NCBI RefSeq assembly: GCF_002368195.1
Contig: NZ_AP018178.1
Coordinates: 3,697,421-3,761,420 of the forward strand
Length of the DNA: 64,000 bases
DNA from: Calothrix sp. NIES-2100
Lineage (GTDB): Bacteria; Cyanobacteriota; Cyanobacteriia; Cyanobacteriales; Nostocaceae
Reading direction: 5' to 3'
The first letter of the stretch is position 1. Each line of letters starts with the position of its first letter. Of the stretch, positions 45,757 through 55,600 are shown in pieces. Both the position numbers and the translations under genes were made by a program. The notes beneath the pieces were generated by a model. The model saw nothing but the letters and a program-made list of their open reading frames with translations. It was not told where the DNA came from and made no database searches.

Positions 45757-48033
45757 CTAAGGCAATAACAAAGTGGCTTTAATCTCCTGCCGCACAACAG
45801 CCGTCACCTCACAAGTGCTATTGAGGCAATCGAGCAACAATTGATTCGCATCGTAATATCTTTGCAATATCTCCTCCTGCTCTGGACTGAAGTGCCAGTC
45901 ATGCTGAGTGTTGCGATACTTAAAGATCGCTGCCTTCAACTGCTCTATCCAAGTAAGATAATTCGTTTGCCACCATGCCTGAAGCTTTTCTTTGCTTTGC
46001 TTTGGGTTGGGGAGTTGGGTTTGAAGCTGTTGCAGTGCTTGATGTAGCTCAGGATCTAGAATGATTGCTAGCGCAGTACTAAGTGCATCAGCGCAGGTAT
46101 GGACATGAGGCAAATCATATTTGGCATCAACAGTGCATTCCAGCACTAGAAGATCCAGCACCGTATCTAGAAAAACACTTTGATCAAACGTGCAGGCCAG
46201 GACAAAATGCGGAGCAATGTGAGGAGTTCGATTTAAGGCGAGGAAAAAGGCACGGGTTGCAGCAGGTTGGGGAGGAGCAGTCAGAGACTTTTGACTTGCC
46301 CAAGTTAAAAAGTTTTGTAGGTGTGGGTCTTGAGCAACGATCGCATCAATTCGTTGTTTCATCAACTGCACTAAAGAGTCTGCACTCCGCAACATCGCAA
46401 CAGTCAACAAAAAGATTTCTCGCCAACGGGGTTCAGTAATGTGACTTACCAGCCGTTCTAACGATTGATCTGATGCTCGCAAATTGTGACTGGCAACAAT
46501 CTTTCGAGCCGTGAAATATTCTTGAAATATCAAATAAGAAAAAGAGAAAATCCCCCACACGCGTTCTGCCACTAATCCATGTTGCAACTCGATTGCCTTG
46601 AGTATTGCTTGACTCTCTAATTGCAATTCCTCTGGCTCCGTCGAAGCATTCGGTAAATCACGGATATAGTCATTAATATGTTGTTCAACGGCTTGTTGTT
46701 CAAAAAAGTAATCCCCTTGCTCAAATGTCGTTGTGGCGATTTGACTCAGCAGCTTAAGTTTTTGTGGCAATGAAAAGTTCTGGTACAATTGGTCACGTTC
46801 AACTCCTTTGGTTTCATCCCATTTGCTGAGCAGAAGATCTAAACATTGCTTATAAAATTCTGACGGTTTAGCCGGAAACTTACCCTGATGGTGAAAGACC
46901 CAACAGACAAGATGCAGAAACAAAGGCGTAACAGCAAGTGCGCGCAAAGAGATATTTTCCGGCAAATTTAGTTTCTCAATGAACTGAACTGCCTGTTTCT
47001 GCCCATCTTGAACAGTAGTTTTTGTGAATGCTGTAAACCACTTCTGTGCAAAAGCAACAATTTGGTCTTGAGCAAATAGAGAAATTTCCACATCGGTGAA
47101 GCGTCTGAGGTTAAAAGCTGTTGCCGCTGTGCGGCAGGTCACAACAAACAGATTATTTTGATACTTTTCCGAAACCCTGCGAATTTCCCCAACTACCGCC
47201 TTGCACTCTTGATGCAGCACTTCATCTAACCCATCCAGCAACAGCAACACTCTGCCCTCCCGCAGTAAGGTTTCAATGACGGACGAATTTGAAATCCCAG
47301 AGGTCAGAAATTCCTGATGAATATAGTTGAGTAAACTGAACTCGCCTGCTGCTTTAGACTCATTGGCAAAATCTCTCAAGGTGACGAAAATGGGAACCCG
47401 ATTGGCTGCAAAGTTGCCTCGGCTACACTGAATCGCTAGATTTTGCAAAAAAGTAGTTTTACCCGATCCTGGTTTACCCAGTACCCGAAGCTTTGAGTAG
47501 GTTTCGACAGCTCTGATCCCCACGATTTGTGTCTGAGATACGTCCCATAAACCAAAGCGATTAAATTCTTTGGAGGTGAGGCGTTGCAGATCAGCTAGCT
47601 CTAACCACTGCTGGCTAGGAATCTCCTCCAAAACGTTGACATTAATGTAAATATCATCAATTCTGACAGGGTAGCTAATGTTCAACAACTGCAAGATGCC
47701 ACACTGGTCTTGGATCTTGTCTTGGCGCTGCGATCGCACTTGTTGCACCAGCGTGTCGATGTCTACAATTGGAGTATTGGTCACCCCCCTAGTTTCCGGA
47801 AATTCGGCGGGAGGGTCAACCGCGATTTCTCGCCAATCCAGATCTAATATCGAACAAATTTCTAAAAAAATTTGCCGCTCGATCGGTTGCCCTGAGAAAA
47901 ACCGCCAGATCGATTGGCGCGTCTTTAAGCCTACTTCCCCTGCTAGGTTTTCTTGAGTCCAGCCCTTGCGAGCAAAGGCGTATTTAGCTTCCTGAATTCC
48001 CGAAACTGATGCCCGGAGCGATCGCTTCACCAT
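45757..48033 (-). CDS. NACHT NTPase with N-terminal helix-turn-helix
   Basis: 758 residues. The N-terminus (about 10-65) is an XRE-like HTH (KGWTQENLAGEVGLKTRQSI). The NACHT domain has P-loop GKPGSGKT at 186-193, Walker B VLLLLDGLDEVL at 263-273 and sensor-like VVTCRTAA. Helical repeats follow, and the last 60 residues (PEQEEILQRYYDANQLLLDC) resemble the C-terminal helical caps of bacterial NACHT proteins. Several bacterial NACHT proteins are NLR-like anti-phage proteins; a function here is inferred. It is a single gene, convergent with brnTA across the 21-bp repeats. Confidence 0.88.
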   Translation of the reverse strand: MVKRSLRASVSGIQEAKYAFARKGWTQENLAGEVGLKTRQSIWRFFSGQPIERQIFLEICSILDLDWREIAVDPPAEFPETRGVTNTPIVDIDTLVQQVRSQRQDKIQDQCGILQLLNISYPVRIDDIYINVNVLEEIPSQQWLELADLQRLTSKEFNRFGLWDVSQTQIVGIRAVETYSKLRVLGKPGSGKTTFLQNLAIQCSRGNFAANRVPIFVTLRDFANESKAAGEFSLLNYIHQEFLTSGISNSSVIETLLREGRVLLLLDGLDEVLHQECKAVVGEIRRVSEKYQNNLFVVTCRTAATAFNLRRFTDVEISLFAQDQIVAFAQKWFTAFTKTTVQDGQKQAVQFIEKLNLPENISLRALAVTPLFLHLVCWVFHHQGKFPAKPSEFYKQCLDLLLSKWDETKGVERDQLYQNFSLPQKLKLLSQIATTTFEQGDYFFEQQAVEQHINDYIRDLPNASTEPEELQLESQAILKAIELQHGLVAERVWGIFSFSYLIFQEYFTARKIVASHNLRASDQSLERLVSHITEPRWREIFLLTVAMLRSADSLVQLMKQRIDAIVAQDPHLQNFLTWASQKSLTAPPQPAATRAFFLALNRTPHIAPHFVLACTFDQSVFLDTVLDLLVLECTVDAKYDLPHVHTCADALSTALAIILDPELHQALQQLQTQLPNPKQSKEKLQAWWQTNYLTWIEQLKAAIFKYRNTQHDWHFSPEQEEILQRYYDANQLLLDCLNSTCEVTAVVRQEIKATLLLP

Positions 48034-48350
48034 GAGATAAAACCTTTGGTTTTACTCTCAGAACTTATACATTCACAAACTTAACTAAATATACAGTTTT
48101 CTTGTACGTCAATAATCCACCCCTTGACTGAAAACCAGGTCAATCTCAAAGAGCTTCTATAAGTTATGTAACAAACAAGACAAAGAACAAAGTCTCAAAT
48201 CCAGCTTACTAGGGTAAAAATGGCCAAGCTGTTACCAGCCGACAACTCACAAAAGCACTTCTCTACAAGGCTTTGAGAAAACATAGGATTTGGGAGCAAA
48301 ACCCGATCGAGAAAAAACTATGGGTTTTAAAGTAGACGCAGTTTATCAGG
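48034..48350. other. Intergenic region between two minus-strand genes
   Basis: AT-rich sequence and the NACHT gene promoter region. No gene, repeat or RNA structure recognised. Confidence 0.5.
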
Positions 48351-49529
48351 TTATTTTGAGCAATTAAAATCTTTTAAAATCATATGTCTATGAGAATCAA
48401 AACTAATTACACCAAGTTGTTTCAATTTGCTCAAAAATCTTGTAATTGTTACTCTATTAGCACAGCAGGCGCTAGCAATATCTTCATGAGTCAAACGAGC
48501 ATTTAAGCGTATTCCCTCTGGCAAAGGTTCACCAATTTCTTGTTTGAGAAATTCCAAAAGATAACGCAAGCGCTCTTGTACTTGCCGCTTTCCAGAAATG
48601 GCTAACAAAGATTCTGTTTGCTGTAACCGTTGATTAATTTTTGGTAAAAAGTTATGGCTGAGGTGAGGAGAAGCTGTTATCTCTGACACATGAATTGATA
48701 CTAACTCCACTTCAGATAATGCTTTTGCTTGATAAATCGTCAGAGAAGTCATACTAGAACCAAAGATCATTCCTGCTCCAGCCAAGCCCATCAGTACTTC
48801 TTCACCTGTTTCACAAAAAGTACTAAGTTTCACCCAACCCCGACAAACATGTAAAATTTTTAGCGGGTTGAGAGGAATATTGTCTCCTTTAATGTATTTA
48901 GATAAGGGGCGCTCTCTAATAATGCTGCTAATACTCTTGATTTCTGATGATTCCCATTTATTGCGTGCAGTAATATTACGTATTAACCATCGCAGAGAGA
49001 TTACTTCACCCTGTTGATTGCGAACGGCTGCCACTGTTAAAGCAGCATTAAAGATATCGCCATGAAGTTGCTGCAAGCGTACAAACAATTCTGTATTTCT
49101 GTCCGATTCAGATAATCGGTTGATTTTGCTACGAACTTGCTCACGTTCTTTGAGGGGGATAAAGTTAGTAATTGGCTTGCCTATTAAAAATTGTTTGTCA
49201 ACATTGAGTAATTTAGCTGCCATTTGGTTAGCTTCGTGAATCGTACCCAATGCATTAGTCACTAAATAAGCATCTGGTGCATACTCGAATAAATCCTGAT
49301 AGCGTTGGTGTTCGGTTGCTAAAAAATTTTGTGTTCGTATAAGTTCCTCATTTTGCTGATACAGTTCTTCTACTGCCAACTGTAATGTTTTTGAGGTGTG
49401 ATGAAGTTCCTCAAAAGCTTGTGGTAGCATTTCTGATGGTACCCAAGGCAAAACAGTAGCAGTTTGATATAAATCTGCTAAACGTTTGTGCAATACTTCT
49501 GTGCTTTGGAAAAACGGCTGTTGGTTCAT
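48351..49529 (-). CDS. PAS-sensor regulator with Crp/FNR-type DNA-binding domain
   Basis: 392 residues. A coiled coil at about 40-80 (LQLAVEELYQQNEELIRTQ) leads to a PAS domain at about 80-195 (YQDLFEYAPDAYLVTNALG). A cNMP-binding-like beta-barrel spans about 200-315 (LSKYIKGDNIPLN, GMIFGSSM), and a Crp-type HTH about 320-390 (LTHEDIASACCANRVTITRFLSKLKQLG). The domains should let a ligand or redox signal at the PAS alter DNA binding. The usual cyclic-nucleotide contact Arg-Ser pattern is not obvious. PAS joined to a Crp-like regulator is uncommon. It is a single gene. Confidence 0.87.
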   Translation of the reverse strand: MNQQPFFQSTEVLHKRLADLYQTATVLPWVPSEMLPQAFEELHHTSKTLQLAVEELYQQNEELIRTQNFLATEHQRYQDLFEYAPDAYLVTNALGTIHEANQMAAKLLNVDKQFLIGKPITNFIPLKEREQVRSKINRLSESDRNTELFVRLQQLHGDIFNAALTVAAVRNQQGEVISLRWLIRNITARNKWESSEIKSISSIIRERPLSKYIKGDNIPLNPLKILHVCRGWVKLSTFCETGEEVLMGLAGAGMIFGSSMTSLTIYQAKALSEVELVSIHVSEITASPHLSHNFLPKINQRLQQTESLLAISGKRQVQERLRYLLEFLKQEIGEPLPEGIRLNARLTHEDIASACCANRVTITRFLSKLKQLGVISFDSHRHMILKDFNCSK

Positions 49530-49918
49530 TAGTTGCAGTTGTTAATGATAAAAGTAACTTTCAATCGCTCGATTTTGGGAAGCTCAGCAACTGATGACTA
49601 TGTGAGATGAGCTAGGAACTAATTTCAATATGGGTGGTTGCCGAGAGGTAGAGTTTAGTGGTTGAACTGTAACAAATATTCTTTGAAAAATGCTTGAGTT
49701 ATGTGGGTAAAATTTTTTGTTCTACATCTATCAAGGTGCATGAGCAAATTAGCAGGTTGTCAAAAGCATCAAGGTCGAATTTCATCCAATACGGTTCGGT
49801 TAAAAAAGAAGGGGGAAAGGGGAAGAAAAAATTTTTAACCTTTACCCTTTAATCTTTTCCCCAAACCTAATTCTTAGTTCAAAATACTTATCCGAACCCT
49901 ATTGCAATGTTACCCAGA
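49530..49918. other. Intergenic region with dispersed A-rich palindrome
   Basis: Near 49805-49865, AAGGGGGAAAGGGG is followed by CCTTTACCC and TTTTCCCC, which can fold as an imperfect stem. The remainder is AT-rich with no gene recognised. Confidence 0.5.
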
Positions 49919-50128
49919 TTAAACAGCTCGCAAATCTGCCTCGTTGAGAATGACCATCGTCTCTGCGCCTACTCTGCCAAAATCAGGCTTCTGCCCCAAT
50001 GCCATTTCGACGAGATAAGTCCAGCTTCCAGATTCAGGTTTGAAGCTTCGCACAATTCCTTCTCCACCAACAAACTTCACTCGCTGAGTATTGCGAAAAC
50101 TGGGCACTTTAATCAAGGTTGCAGTCAT
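49919..50128 (-). CDS. Conserved small hypothetical protein
   Basis: 69 residues, starting MTATLIKVPSF. Beta-rich with TQRVKFVGGEGIVRSFKPESG and WTYLVEMALGQ, reminiscent of small KOW/SH3-like barrels that precede FGRVGAETMVIL in cyanobacterial proteins. I cannot assign a function. It has no signal peptide and stands alone. Confidence 0.55.
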   Translation of the reverse strand: MTATLIKVPSFRNTQRVKFVGGEGIVRSFKPESGSWTYLVEMALGQKPDFGRVGAETMVILNEADLRAV

Positions 50129-50548
50129 GAGTAAGACTCTTCCAATGCATAGTAGTTGATAACTTCTGTTTTAGTCGAAGAAATCAAATATATTTTGTAT
50201 CTTTTTATGTAAAGAAGTCAAACATCAGCTACAACTTTTGAATGTTTTATCAGAATTTGTATAAGTTATACATAACTAAAGCCTTTACTCAGACGCGATC
50301 TTTAACATCTGTATGTCAAACTAAAATTCATGAACAAAATGCTGGCTACATTGTCATGACTCAAATCTTAAATACTTTACCTACTGGCTGTGCTGAGCGA
50401 ATTATCTGTTGTTACATTAATAAAAATCATAAGGTTAAGCTCGCTCGGATAATGAATATTTCAAATTAGCGCTTTGAGCGCGTTAGTTTTCTAGGTAGGT
50501 GAAAGATTCTTATTTGAAGCACCACCAGAGGCTGAACTAGAAATTTGT
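50129..50548. other. Intergenic region upstream of the NYN gene
   Basis: An AT-rich region with a 75-codon plus ORF (50242-50469) that lacks family features and a ribosome binding site and is not called. From about 50490 a frame reading FLFEAPPEAELEIC runs into the small ORF listed next, suggesting the remains of a longer gene. Confidence 0.5.
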
Positions 50549-50647
50549 ATGATGATGCTTTCTACTGTTGTTTTAGTAGAAGCTATTGCTAGCCATCGGT
50601 TAGTTGTTAAAAGTTCTCACATTCAACAGGACTATGTTCCTCGATGA
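50549..50647 (+). CDS. Small ORF coupled to the NYN gene, possibly a gene remnant
   Basis: 32 codons (MMMLSTVVLVEAIASHRLVV...). Its TGA overlaps the ATG of the next gene (ATGA at 50644-50647). The same frame is open upstream for about 17 more codons of protein-like sequence, to a TAG near 50490. It could be the C-terminal end of a lost gene or a leader peptide that couples translation of the NYN protein. Confidence 0.35.
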   Translation: MMMLSTVVLVEAIASHRLVVKSSHIQQDYVPR

Positions 50648-51357
50648 CAAAATTCTTGTTTTCTGTCTCGGTGAGGGATGAAAAAGTGATAGACACCGTT
50701 TTTAAGAAAAAAGTTTTAGGAAAAACAGATAAGAAGGCATCTAATCAAAGCTCAAGCTTTACAGATACCAAGCTTGAAAGTGAAGCTACTGACCTATTTA
50801 GTGCTAACGAAAACTCGATTCCCAATCAAGGATATCGAGGTCGAGTTATCATTTTTATTGATGGCTCAAACTTGTTTTATGCGGCTTCATCTCTAAAACT
50901 TGAGATTGATTATGTCAAACTGCTGCATTATTTAATAGCTAGAGATTGCCTGGTTCATGTGTTTTTCTACACAGGGTATGACCCTACGAACGAGAAGCAA
51001 TATAAATTTCTCTATTGTATGCGTCGCATTGGTTTCCGGGTTATTACTAAGGCGGTGACACAAGCTCCAAACAGCGCCAAAAAAGCCAATCTTGATGTAG
51101 AAATTGCGGTTGATATGATGACATTAGCTCAACATTGTGATACAGCCGTTCTGGTAAGCGGTGATGGAGATTTTGCCTATGTAGTAAATGCCATTGCTGC
51201 TCAAGGTGTTCGGGTTGAAGTTGTTGGGTTACGTTCAATGACCAGTGCCGCTCTGATTGATGCTGCCGACTGTTATATTGACCTCGCTGCCATTCAACAA
51301 ACCATTAAAAAGATTGACGGCAGTCTTTGTCAGTTGTTGGCTAATACCCGGGAATAA
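50644..51357 (+). CDS. NYN-domain (LabA/DUF88-like) PIN-fold ribonuclease
   Basis: 237 residues. The first 75 are low-complexity and polar and may be a linker. The NYN domain (about 75-225) has the acidic catalytic motifs VIIFIDGSNLFYA, LDVEIAVDMMTLA and VLVSGDGDFAYVV, plus YVKLLHYLIARD. NYN/LabA proteins are PIN-like nucleases; LabA affects circadian output in cyanobacteria, but this need not be LabA itself. The start overlaps a small upstream ORF. A repeat element follows. Confidence 0.87.
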   Translation: MTKFLFSVSVRDEKVIDTVFKKKVLGKTDKKASNQSSSFTDTKLESEATDLFSANENSIPNQGYRGRVIIFIDGSNLFYAASSLKLEIDYVKLLHYLIARDCLVHVFFYTGYDPTNEKQYKFLYCMRRIGFRVITKAVTQAPNSAKKANLDVEIAVDMMTLAQHCDTAVLVSGDGDFAYVVNAIAAQGVRVEVVGLRSMTSAALIDAADCYIDLAAIQQTIKKIDGSLCQLLANTRE

Positions 51358-51378
51358 GTAAATGATTCTACAATTATA

Positions 51379-51537
51379 AGACTTACACAAGTGTCATATT
51401 TTTTCAGCCAAAACCGTCCACAGCGGAGCCGGAGACGCTCCGCCTCCGGTCAAGAGTCAAATGTCCAAAAAACCTTGACCATTGACTGTTGACCGTTGAC
51501 TGTTGACCAGAATATATGTGCCAGTTGCGTAAGTCCT
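51379..51537 (+). repeat. Interspersed inverted-repeat element B, copy 2
   Basis: The left end AGACTTACACAAGTGTCATAT and the inverted right end AGGACTTACGCAACTGGCACATAT are related over about 22 bases. The core has TTTTCAGCCAAAACCGTCC, a CGGAGCC palindrome and GTTGACT heptamers. It is a shorter form of the element at 27571 and stops four bases before the CheB stop codon. Confidence 0.78.
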
Positions 51538-51540
51538 GAA

Positions 51541-52581
51541 TTACTTTGAGTGTTCTTCCTCTGCTTCGGCAATGGTTCGCTTTGTGGCAAAGCCGTTGAG
51601 AATAATTCCCCGAATCATTGCCACCTCTGCATCCAAGTTTTTTGCGTGCTCTTCATATTTTGCTGCTGCGCTCTGTAGATTGTAATTTTTCATCTGCTCA
51701 GACATTTGACGCGAAAACGTGACCTTTTCCTCCATCGCTCGAACAGCCGACCAAAGCGCGTTTTCCAAATTCTGGGTTTGCTCTGCTAGGAAGACATTCG
51801 CTGTAAAGGAATGCCCGATATGACAGCGAAACCGGAGCGGCTCGTCTTTGCCAATTTGCCAGATGCTGCCGTTGCATTCAGGGCAGGTGTAGGTCGTTCG
51901 AGTCCCTATTGCTTCTACATTCTGCAAAAATTCTTGGGTGTTCATTCCCTGTTGAGCAATCTTGGATTCAACTTCGATTTCTTTAGTCACTGGGTAGGCT
52001 TCCTCCTCAGCGGCGGGTTCCTTCGATAAACGCACTAAAAGGTCTGGAATTTCGGCAAGCGGCAGACAATAATCGACCTTGACAAACCGCAAGGCACTCT
52101 TTGCCATGCTAGGGTATTCTGCTTCTTTCGGGTCTTGAACGATCGCAATGCCGCCCCGTTTCTTAACCGCCTGCAATCCCACAGTACCATCATCGAGGTA
52201 GCCCGTCAGCACCACTCCCACAACCCTCGGACCATAAGCGCGAGCAGCGGAACGAAATAGTGCATCGATTGCCGGTCTAAATCGGTTTTCTTGCGGTCCA
52301 CGGACGATCCGTATGTGTCCTTGATCCACCAACAAATGATGATCGGGCGGAGCAATATATATTCGCCCTTTGTCAATCTCTTCTCCATCGACTGGGTGAG
52401 AGGCTGGAAGCGAGCCAACGTCCGCAAGAATTTGGGGGAGAATACTGGGCTTATCAGCTGCGAGGTGTTGAACAATCAATAAAACAGCATCGATATCAGA
52501 TCTTAAAGCACCGACAATTGCGCCTAGTGCTTTGAGTCCACCTGCCGAGGTACCAATGACAATGATGTCGTGTCCAGGCAT
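51541..52581 (-). CDS. CheB-type protein-glutamate methylesterase without receiver domain
   Basis: 346 residues from the ATG at 52581 with AAGGA five bases upstream; a longer frame to 52629 is not credible. The CheB catalytic domain spans residues 1-190: Ser in GTSAGGLKA, His in VQHLAADKPS and Asp in VLTGYLDDGTVGL. There is no N-terminal receiver domain. The C-terminus holds a two-Cys zinc-finger-like segment (YTCPECNGSIW, RCHIGHSF) and a coiled coil. It removes methyl groups from, or deamidates, receptor-like proteins. It lies about 100 bases after the CheB-CheR hybrid, likely in the same transcript. Confidence 0.92.
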   Translation of the reverse strand: MPGHDIIVIGTSAGGLKALGAIVGALRSDIDAVLLIVQHLAADKPSILPQILADVGSLPASHPVDGEEIDKGRIYIAPPDHHLLVDQGHIRIVRGPQENRFRPAIDALFRSAARAYGPRVVGVVLTGYLDDGTVGLQAVKKRGGIAIVQDPKEAEYPSMAKSALRFVKVDYCLPLAEIPDLLVRLSKEPAAEEEAYPVTKEIEVESKIAQQGMNTQEFLQNVEAIGTRTTYTCPECNGSIWQIGKDEPLRFRCHIGHSFTANVFLAEQTQNLENALWSAVRAMEEKVTFSRQMSEQMKNYNLQSAAAKYEEHAKNLDAEVAMIRGIILNGFATKRTIAEAEEEHSK

Positions 52582-52679
52582 AAATTCCTTAAGGAGCTGT
52601 AAGGGACTTCCAAATAAAAAAATCATCAATCGCTTCGGCTTGGCTCAGCGACCGGAAGCAGAGTTTCGTTGACCATGCG

Positions 52680-55600
52680 CTACTCATTCCTCACTCGTCC
52701 AACTAAGTCCGCAACCATAATTACCAACTGAGTCAGGTCAACTGGCTTCTTCATGTGTATTTGAAATCCGGCATCGATCACTTGTTGCTGTTCTCGTTCG
52801 CTGGCATAGGCAGTGATTGCTGCTGCCGGAATTTGTCCACCAGCAAGAGCATCAAGTGCTCTCACCTGACGAATCAGAGAGAACCCATCTTCGTCAGGCA
52901 TCCCAATATCTGCTAGCAGCACATCATATTTGCCAGGAGATTCAGTCAGCGCCATGATTGCTGACCTAGCCGAGGAAACAGCTACCACTTGTGCGCCCGC
53001 GTTTTCTAACATCCACTTCATTAACTCAAGGCTATCTGCTTCATCATCTACAACTAGGATGCATAAGCCTTCCAGGGAAGGAACCTCCTGGCTCAATACA
53101 TCGAGAGGCTCTTGTGCTGTCAGTTCTAAGTAACTTGGTGGTGTAATCTCTTGCGGTCTCGCGCTCAACGGCAACCTCACGATCATCGTAGTTCCTTGTC
53201 CTTCGCCAGGACTCTCTGCTCCCACTGTGCCGCCGTGAAGCTCCACGATATGACGGACAATTGTCAAGCCCAACCCTAAACCTTGACTGCCTTTGCTGGT
53301 ACTGGAATCTCCCTGGCGAAAGCGCTCAAACACGTAGGGAAGGAAGTCGGCTCGGATACCTTGTCCTGTATCACTGACCCGAATTTCCGCATGAGTCTGC
53401 ACAGGTGACAACGTAATTTCCACTCGTCCACCGACGGGAGTGAATTTAATCGCGTTGGAGAGTAGATTCCACAGCACTTGCTGTAAGCGATCGCCATCGC
53501 CCACAATCGTTGCAGAGTTCAACCGTGAAACTATTTGAATCGATTTTGCTTCGGCGGATAGTTCAATGGACTTGATCGCGTCATCCACAACTGAAACCAG
53601 ATCAATTAGCCGTGTGTTGAGATGTAGCTTGCCACTTGTAATCCGTGAACTATCCAGCAGATCCTCAATTAATTGAGTTTGTACCCTGGCACTCCGCTCC
53701 ATCACTTCCAAGCCAAGAGTAACAGTTGCTTCGTCTAGCTGGCGGGTGCGGAGAATTTGCGCCCAGCCCAGCATGGTATTGAGCGGGTTGCGGAGTTCAT
53801 GGGAGAGATTTGATAGGAACTCGTCTTTGGCTAGATTGGCAGCCTCCGCTTGTTGACGAGCTGACTGTTCCTGGCTGAGGAGTTGCGATCGCTCCGCTTC
53901 AAACTCCTTGCGAGGGGTGATGTCTTCAATCGCCAGCAAAATCCTTTGGGCATCCCCTGCTTGAATGATTTTCCAACCATTCAGTAGCATGGTTTTCTGC
54001 CCAATGCGCTCAAAGTAATGCTCGACCTCGAAGTTTTGCATCGGGGTATCGTTGGCAAAAACGTCTGACAACAGCGATCGCAGTTCGGGTATGTTCCACT
54101 GACCGTTTCCCAATTCAAAGATGAGCGATTGCATCGTTTCTGTTGGCAAAACCTGGAACGTTTCATAAAACGAGCGATTGGCTTTGTTCACCCGGAAGTC
54201 AGAGTCCAGCACGATTAGCGGCACTTGCACCGTCTCTACGATCGCTTCCGCGTAATTCCGGGCGGCTTCTAAGGTGGCGGCACTGCGTTTGAGGGCATCA
54301 ATATCGAGTAATACCAACACTACCCCTTCAATCTGGTTTTCTAAAGTGCGATAAGGACGGATGCGGAGGTTATACCAATGTCCGCCTTGGGTTTGGACTT
54401 CTCGCTCTTTGACACCGAGCGTATCCAAAACTTCTAACATCAGCGCTTCTAAGTCTGGGATATTGAGATTGGCGCGGATGTCGCTAAGTGGTCGTCCAGC
54501 ATCGGTGGGAATAAAGTTGAACAATCGCTGCGCCATTGGCGTAAACCGTCGAATTCGTAAGTCCGAAGTTAACATCAAAATTGGGATATTAATGCAGGCC
54601 AGCAAATTGGTTAGATCGTTGTTGACCTGATATAATTCAATATTGCGGCTGCGAAGTTCTTCGTTAGTGGTATTGAGTTCTTCGTTGGTTGCTTGAATTT
54701 CTTCTTTGGCGGTTTCTAGCTCTTCATTAGTGCTTTGCAACTCCTCGTTGCTCGACAAAATTTCTTCATTGGCAACTTTGAGGTCTTGATTGGTGTGTTC
54801 CTGCTCCTGAATCACCGCTTGGAGATATTCCTGAGTCGCTGCTCGCTCCTGAATTGCGGTGGCAAGTTCCTGCTTCAGCCGAGCATTCTCACGCTCTAAA
54901 TCTCCTTGGAGGTTTGCAGAATCGATTAGGCTAGGGCTACTCACGCTAGGTGGCACTTCTTCAAACAAAACTAAAAAGTGGAGTTCGTCAGCAGGCGGAA
55001 CCTTAAAAGGAATCACCTGAAGATTGACCAATTTGACGCGATCGCCTTTTTCAATCCCTAACCCATTCTTCCTAACTGGCAACTCTTGCCGTTGTGCCTG
55101 ATAAATCGCAGCGCGTAGCTCAATGAGTAAGCCATCTCGTACCAGGTTGAATAAGTTGAAGTTAGCAACTCCAGGGACTAGCTTGAGGTAGCGATCAATT
55201 TCTCCCCGCAATTGCAGCACCTCCATCTTGTCGTTGATCGTCACACCCACCGGGGCGTAGTGACTCAAGATCAGCTGATCCATCTTTTTTTGTAAATCAA
55301 AACCTTCGGTTGGAGTCTGCTTCATTGGCTGATCCTCGTCCAATTTAGCGATCGAATAATTACTAGTAACAAAAGAAAACGTTGGACGAGTGGCGGTTAA
55401 TTTCTTGCTATAAATTCTGTACTTTTTCTCGACTAAAGTAAACAAGTCCGAGTATTTACCTGTACTTTCCGAGGTGCCCAGTAGCAGAAAGCCCTCCGGG
55501 TTTAGGCTGTAATGGAAGATGGGCATGATGCGTTTTTGCAGCGCCTCTCCCAAATAAATCAACACATTTCGGCAGCTAATCAAATCTAGGTTAGAGAAAG

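Noticed and set aside
50242..50469. 75-codon plus-strand ORF
   Set aside because: No ribosome binding site, family features or coding-like codon pattern.
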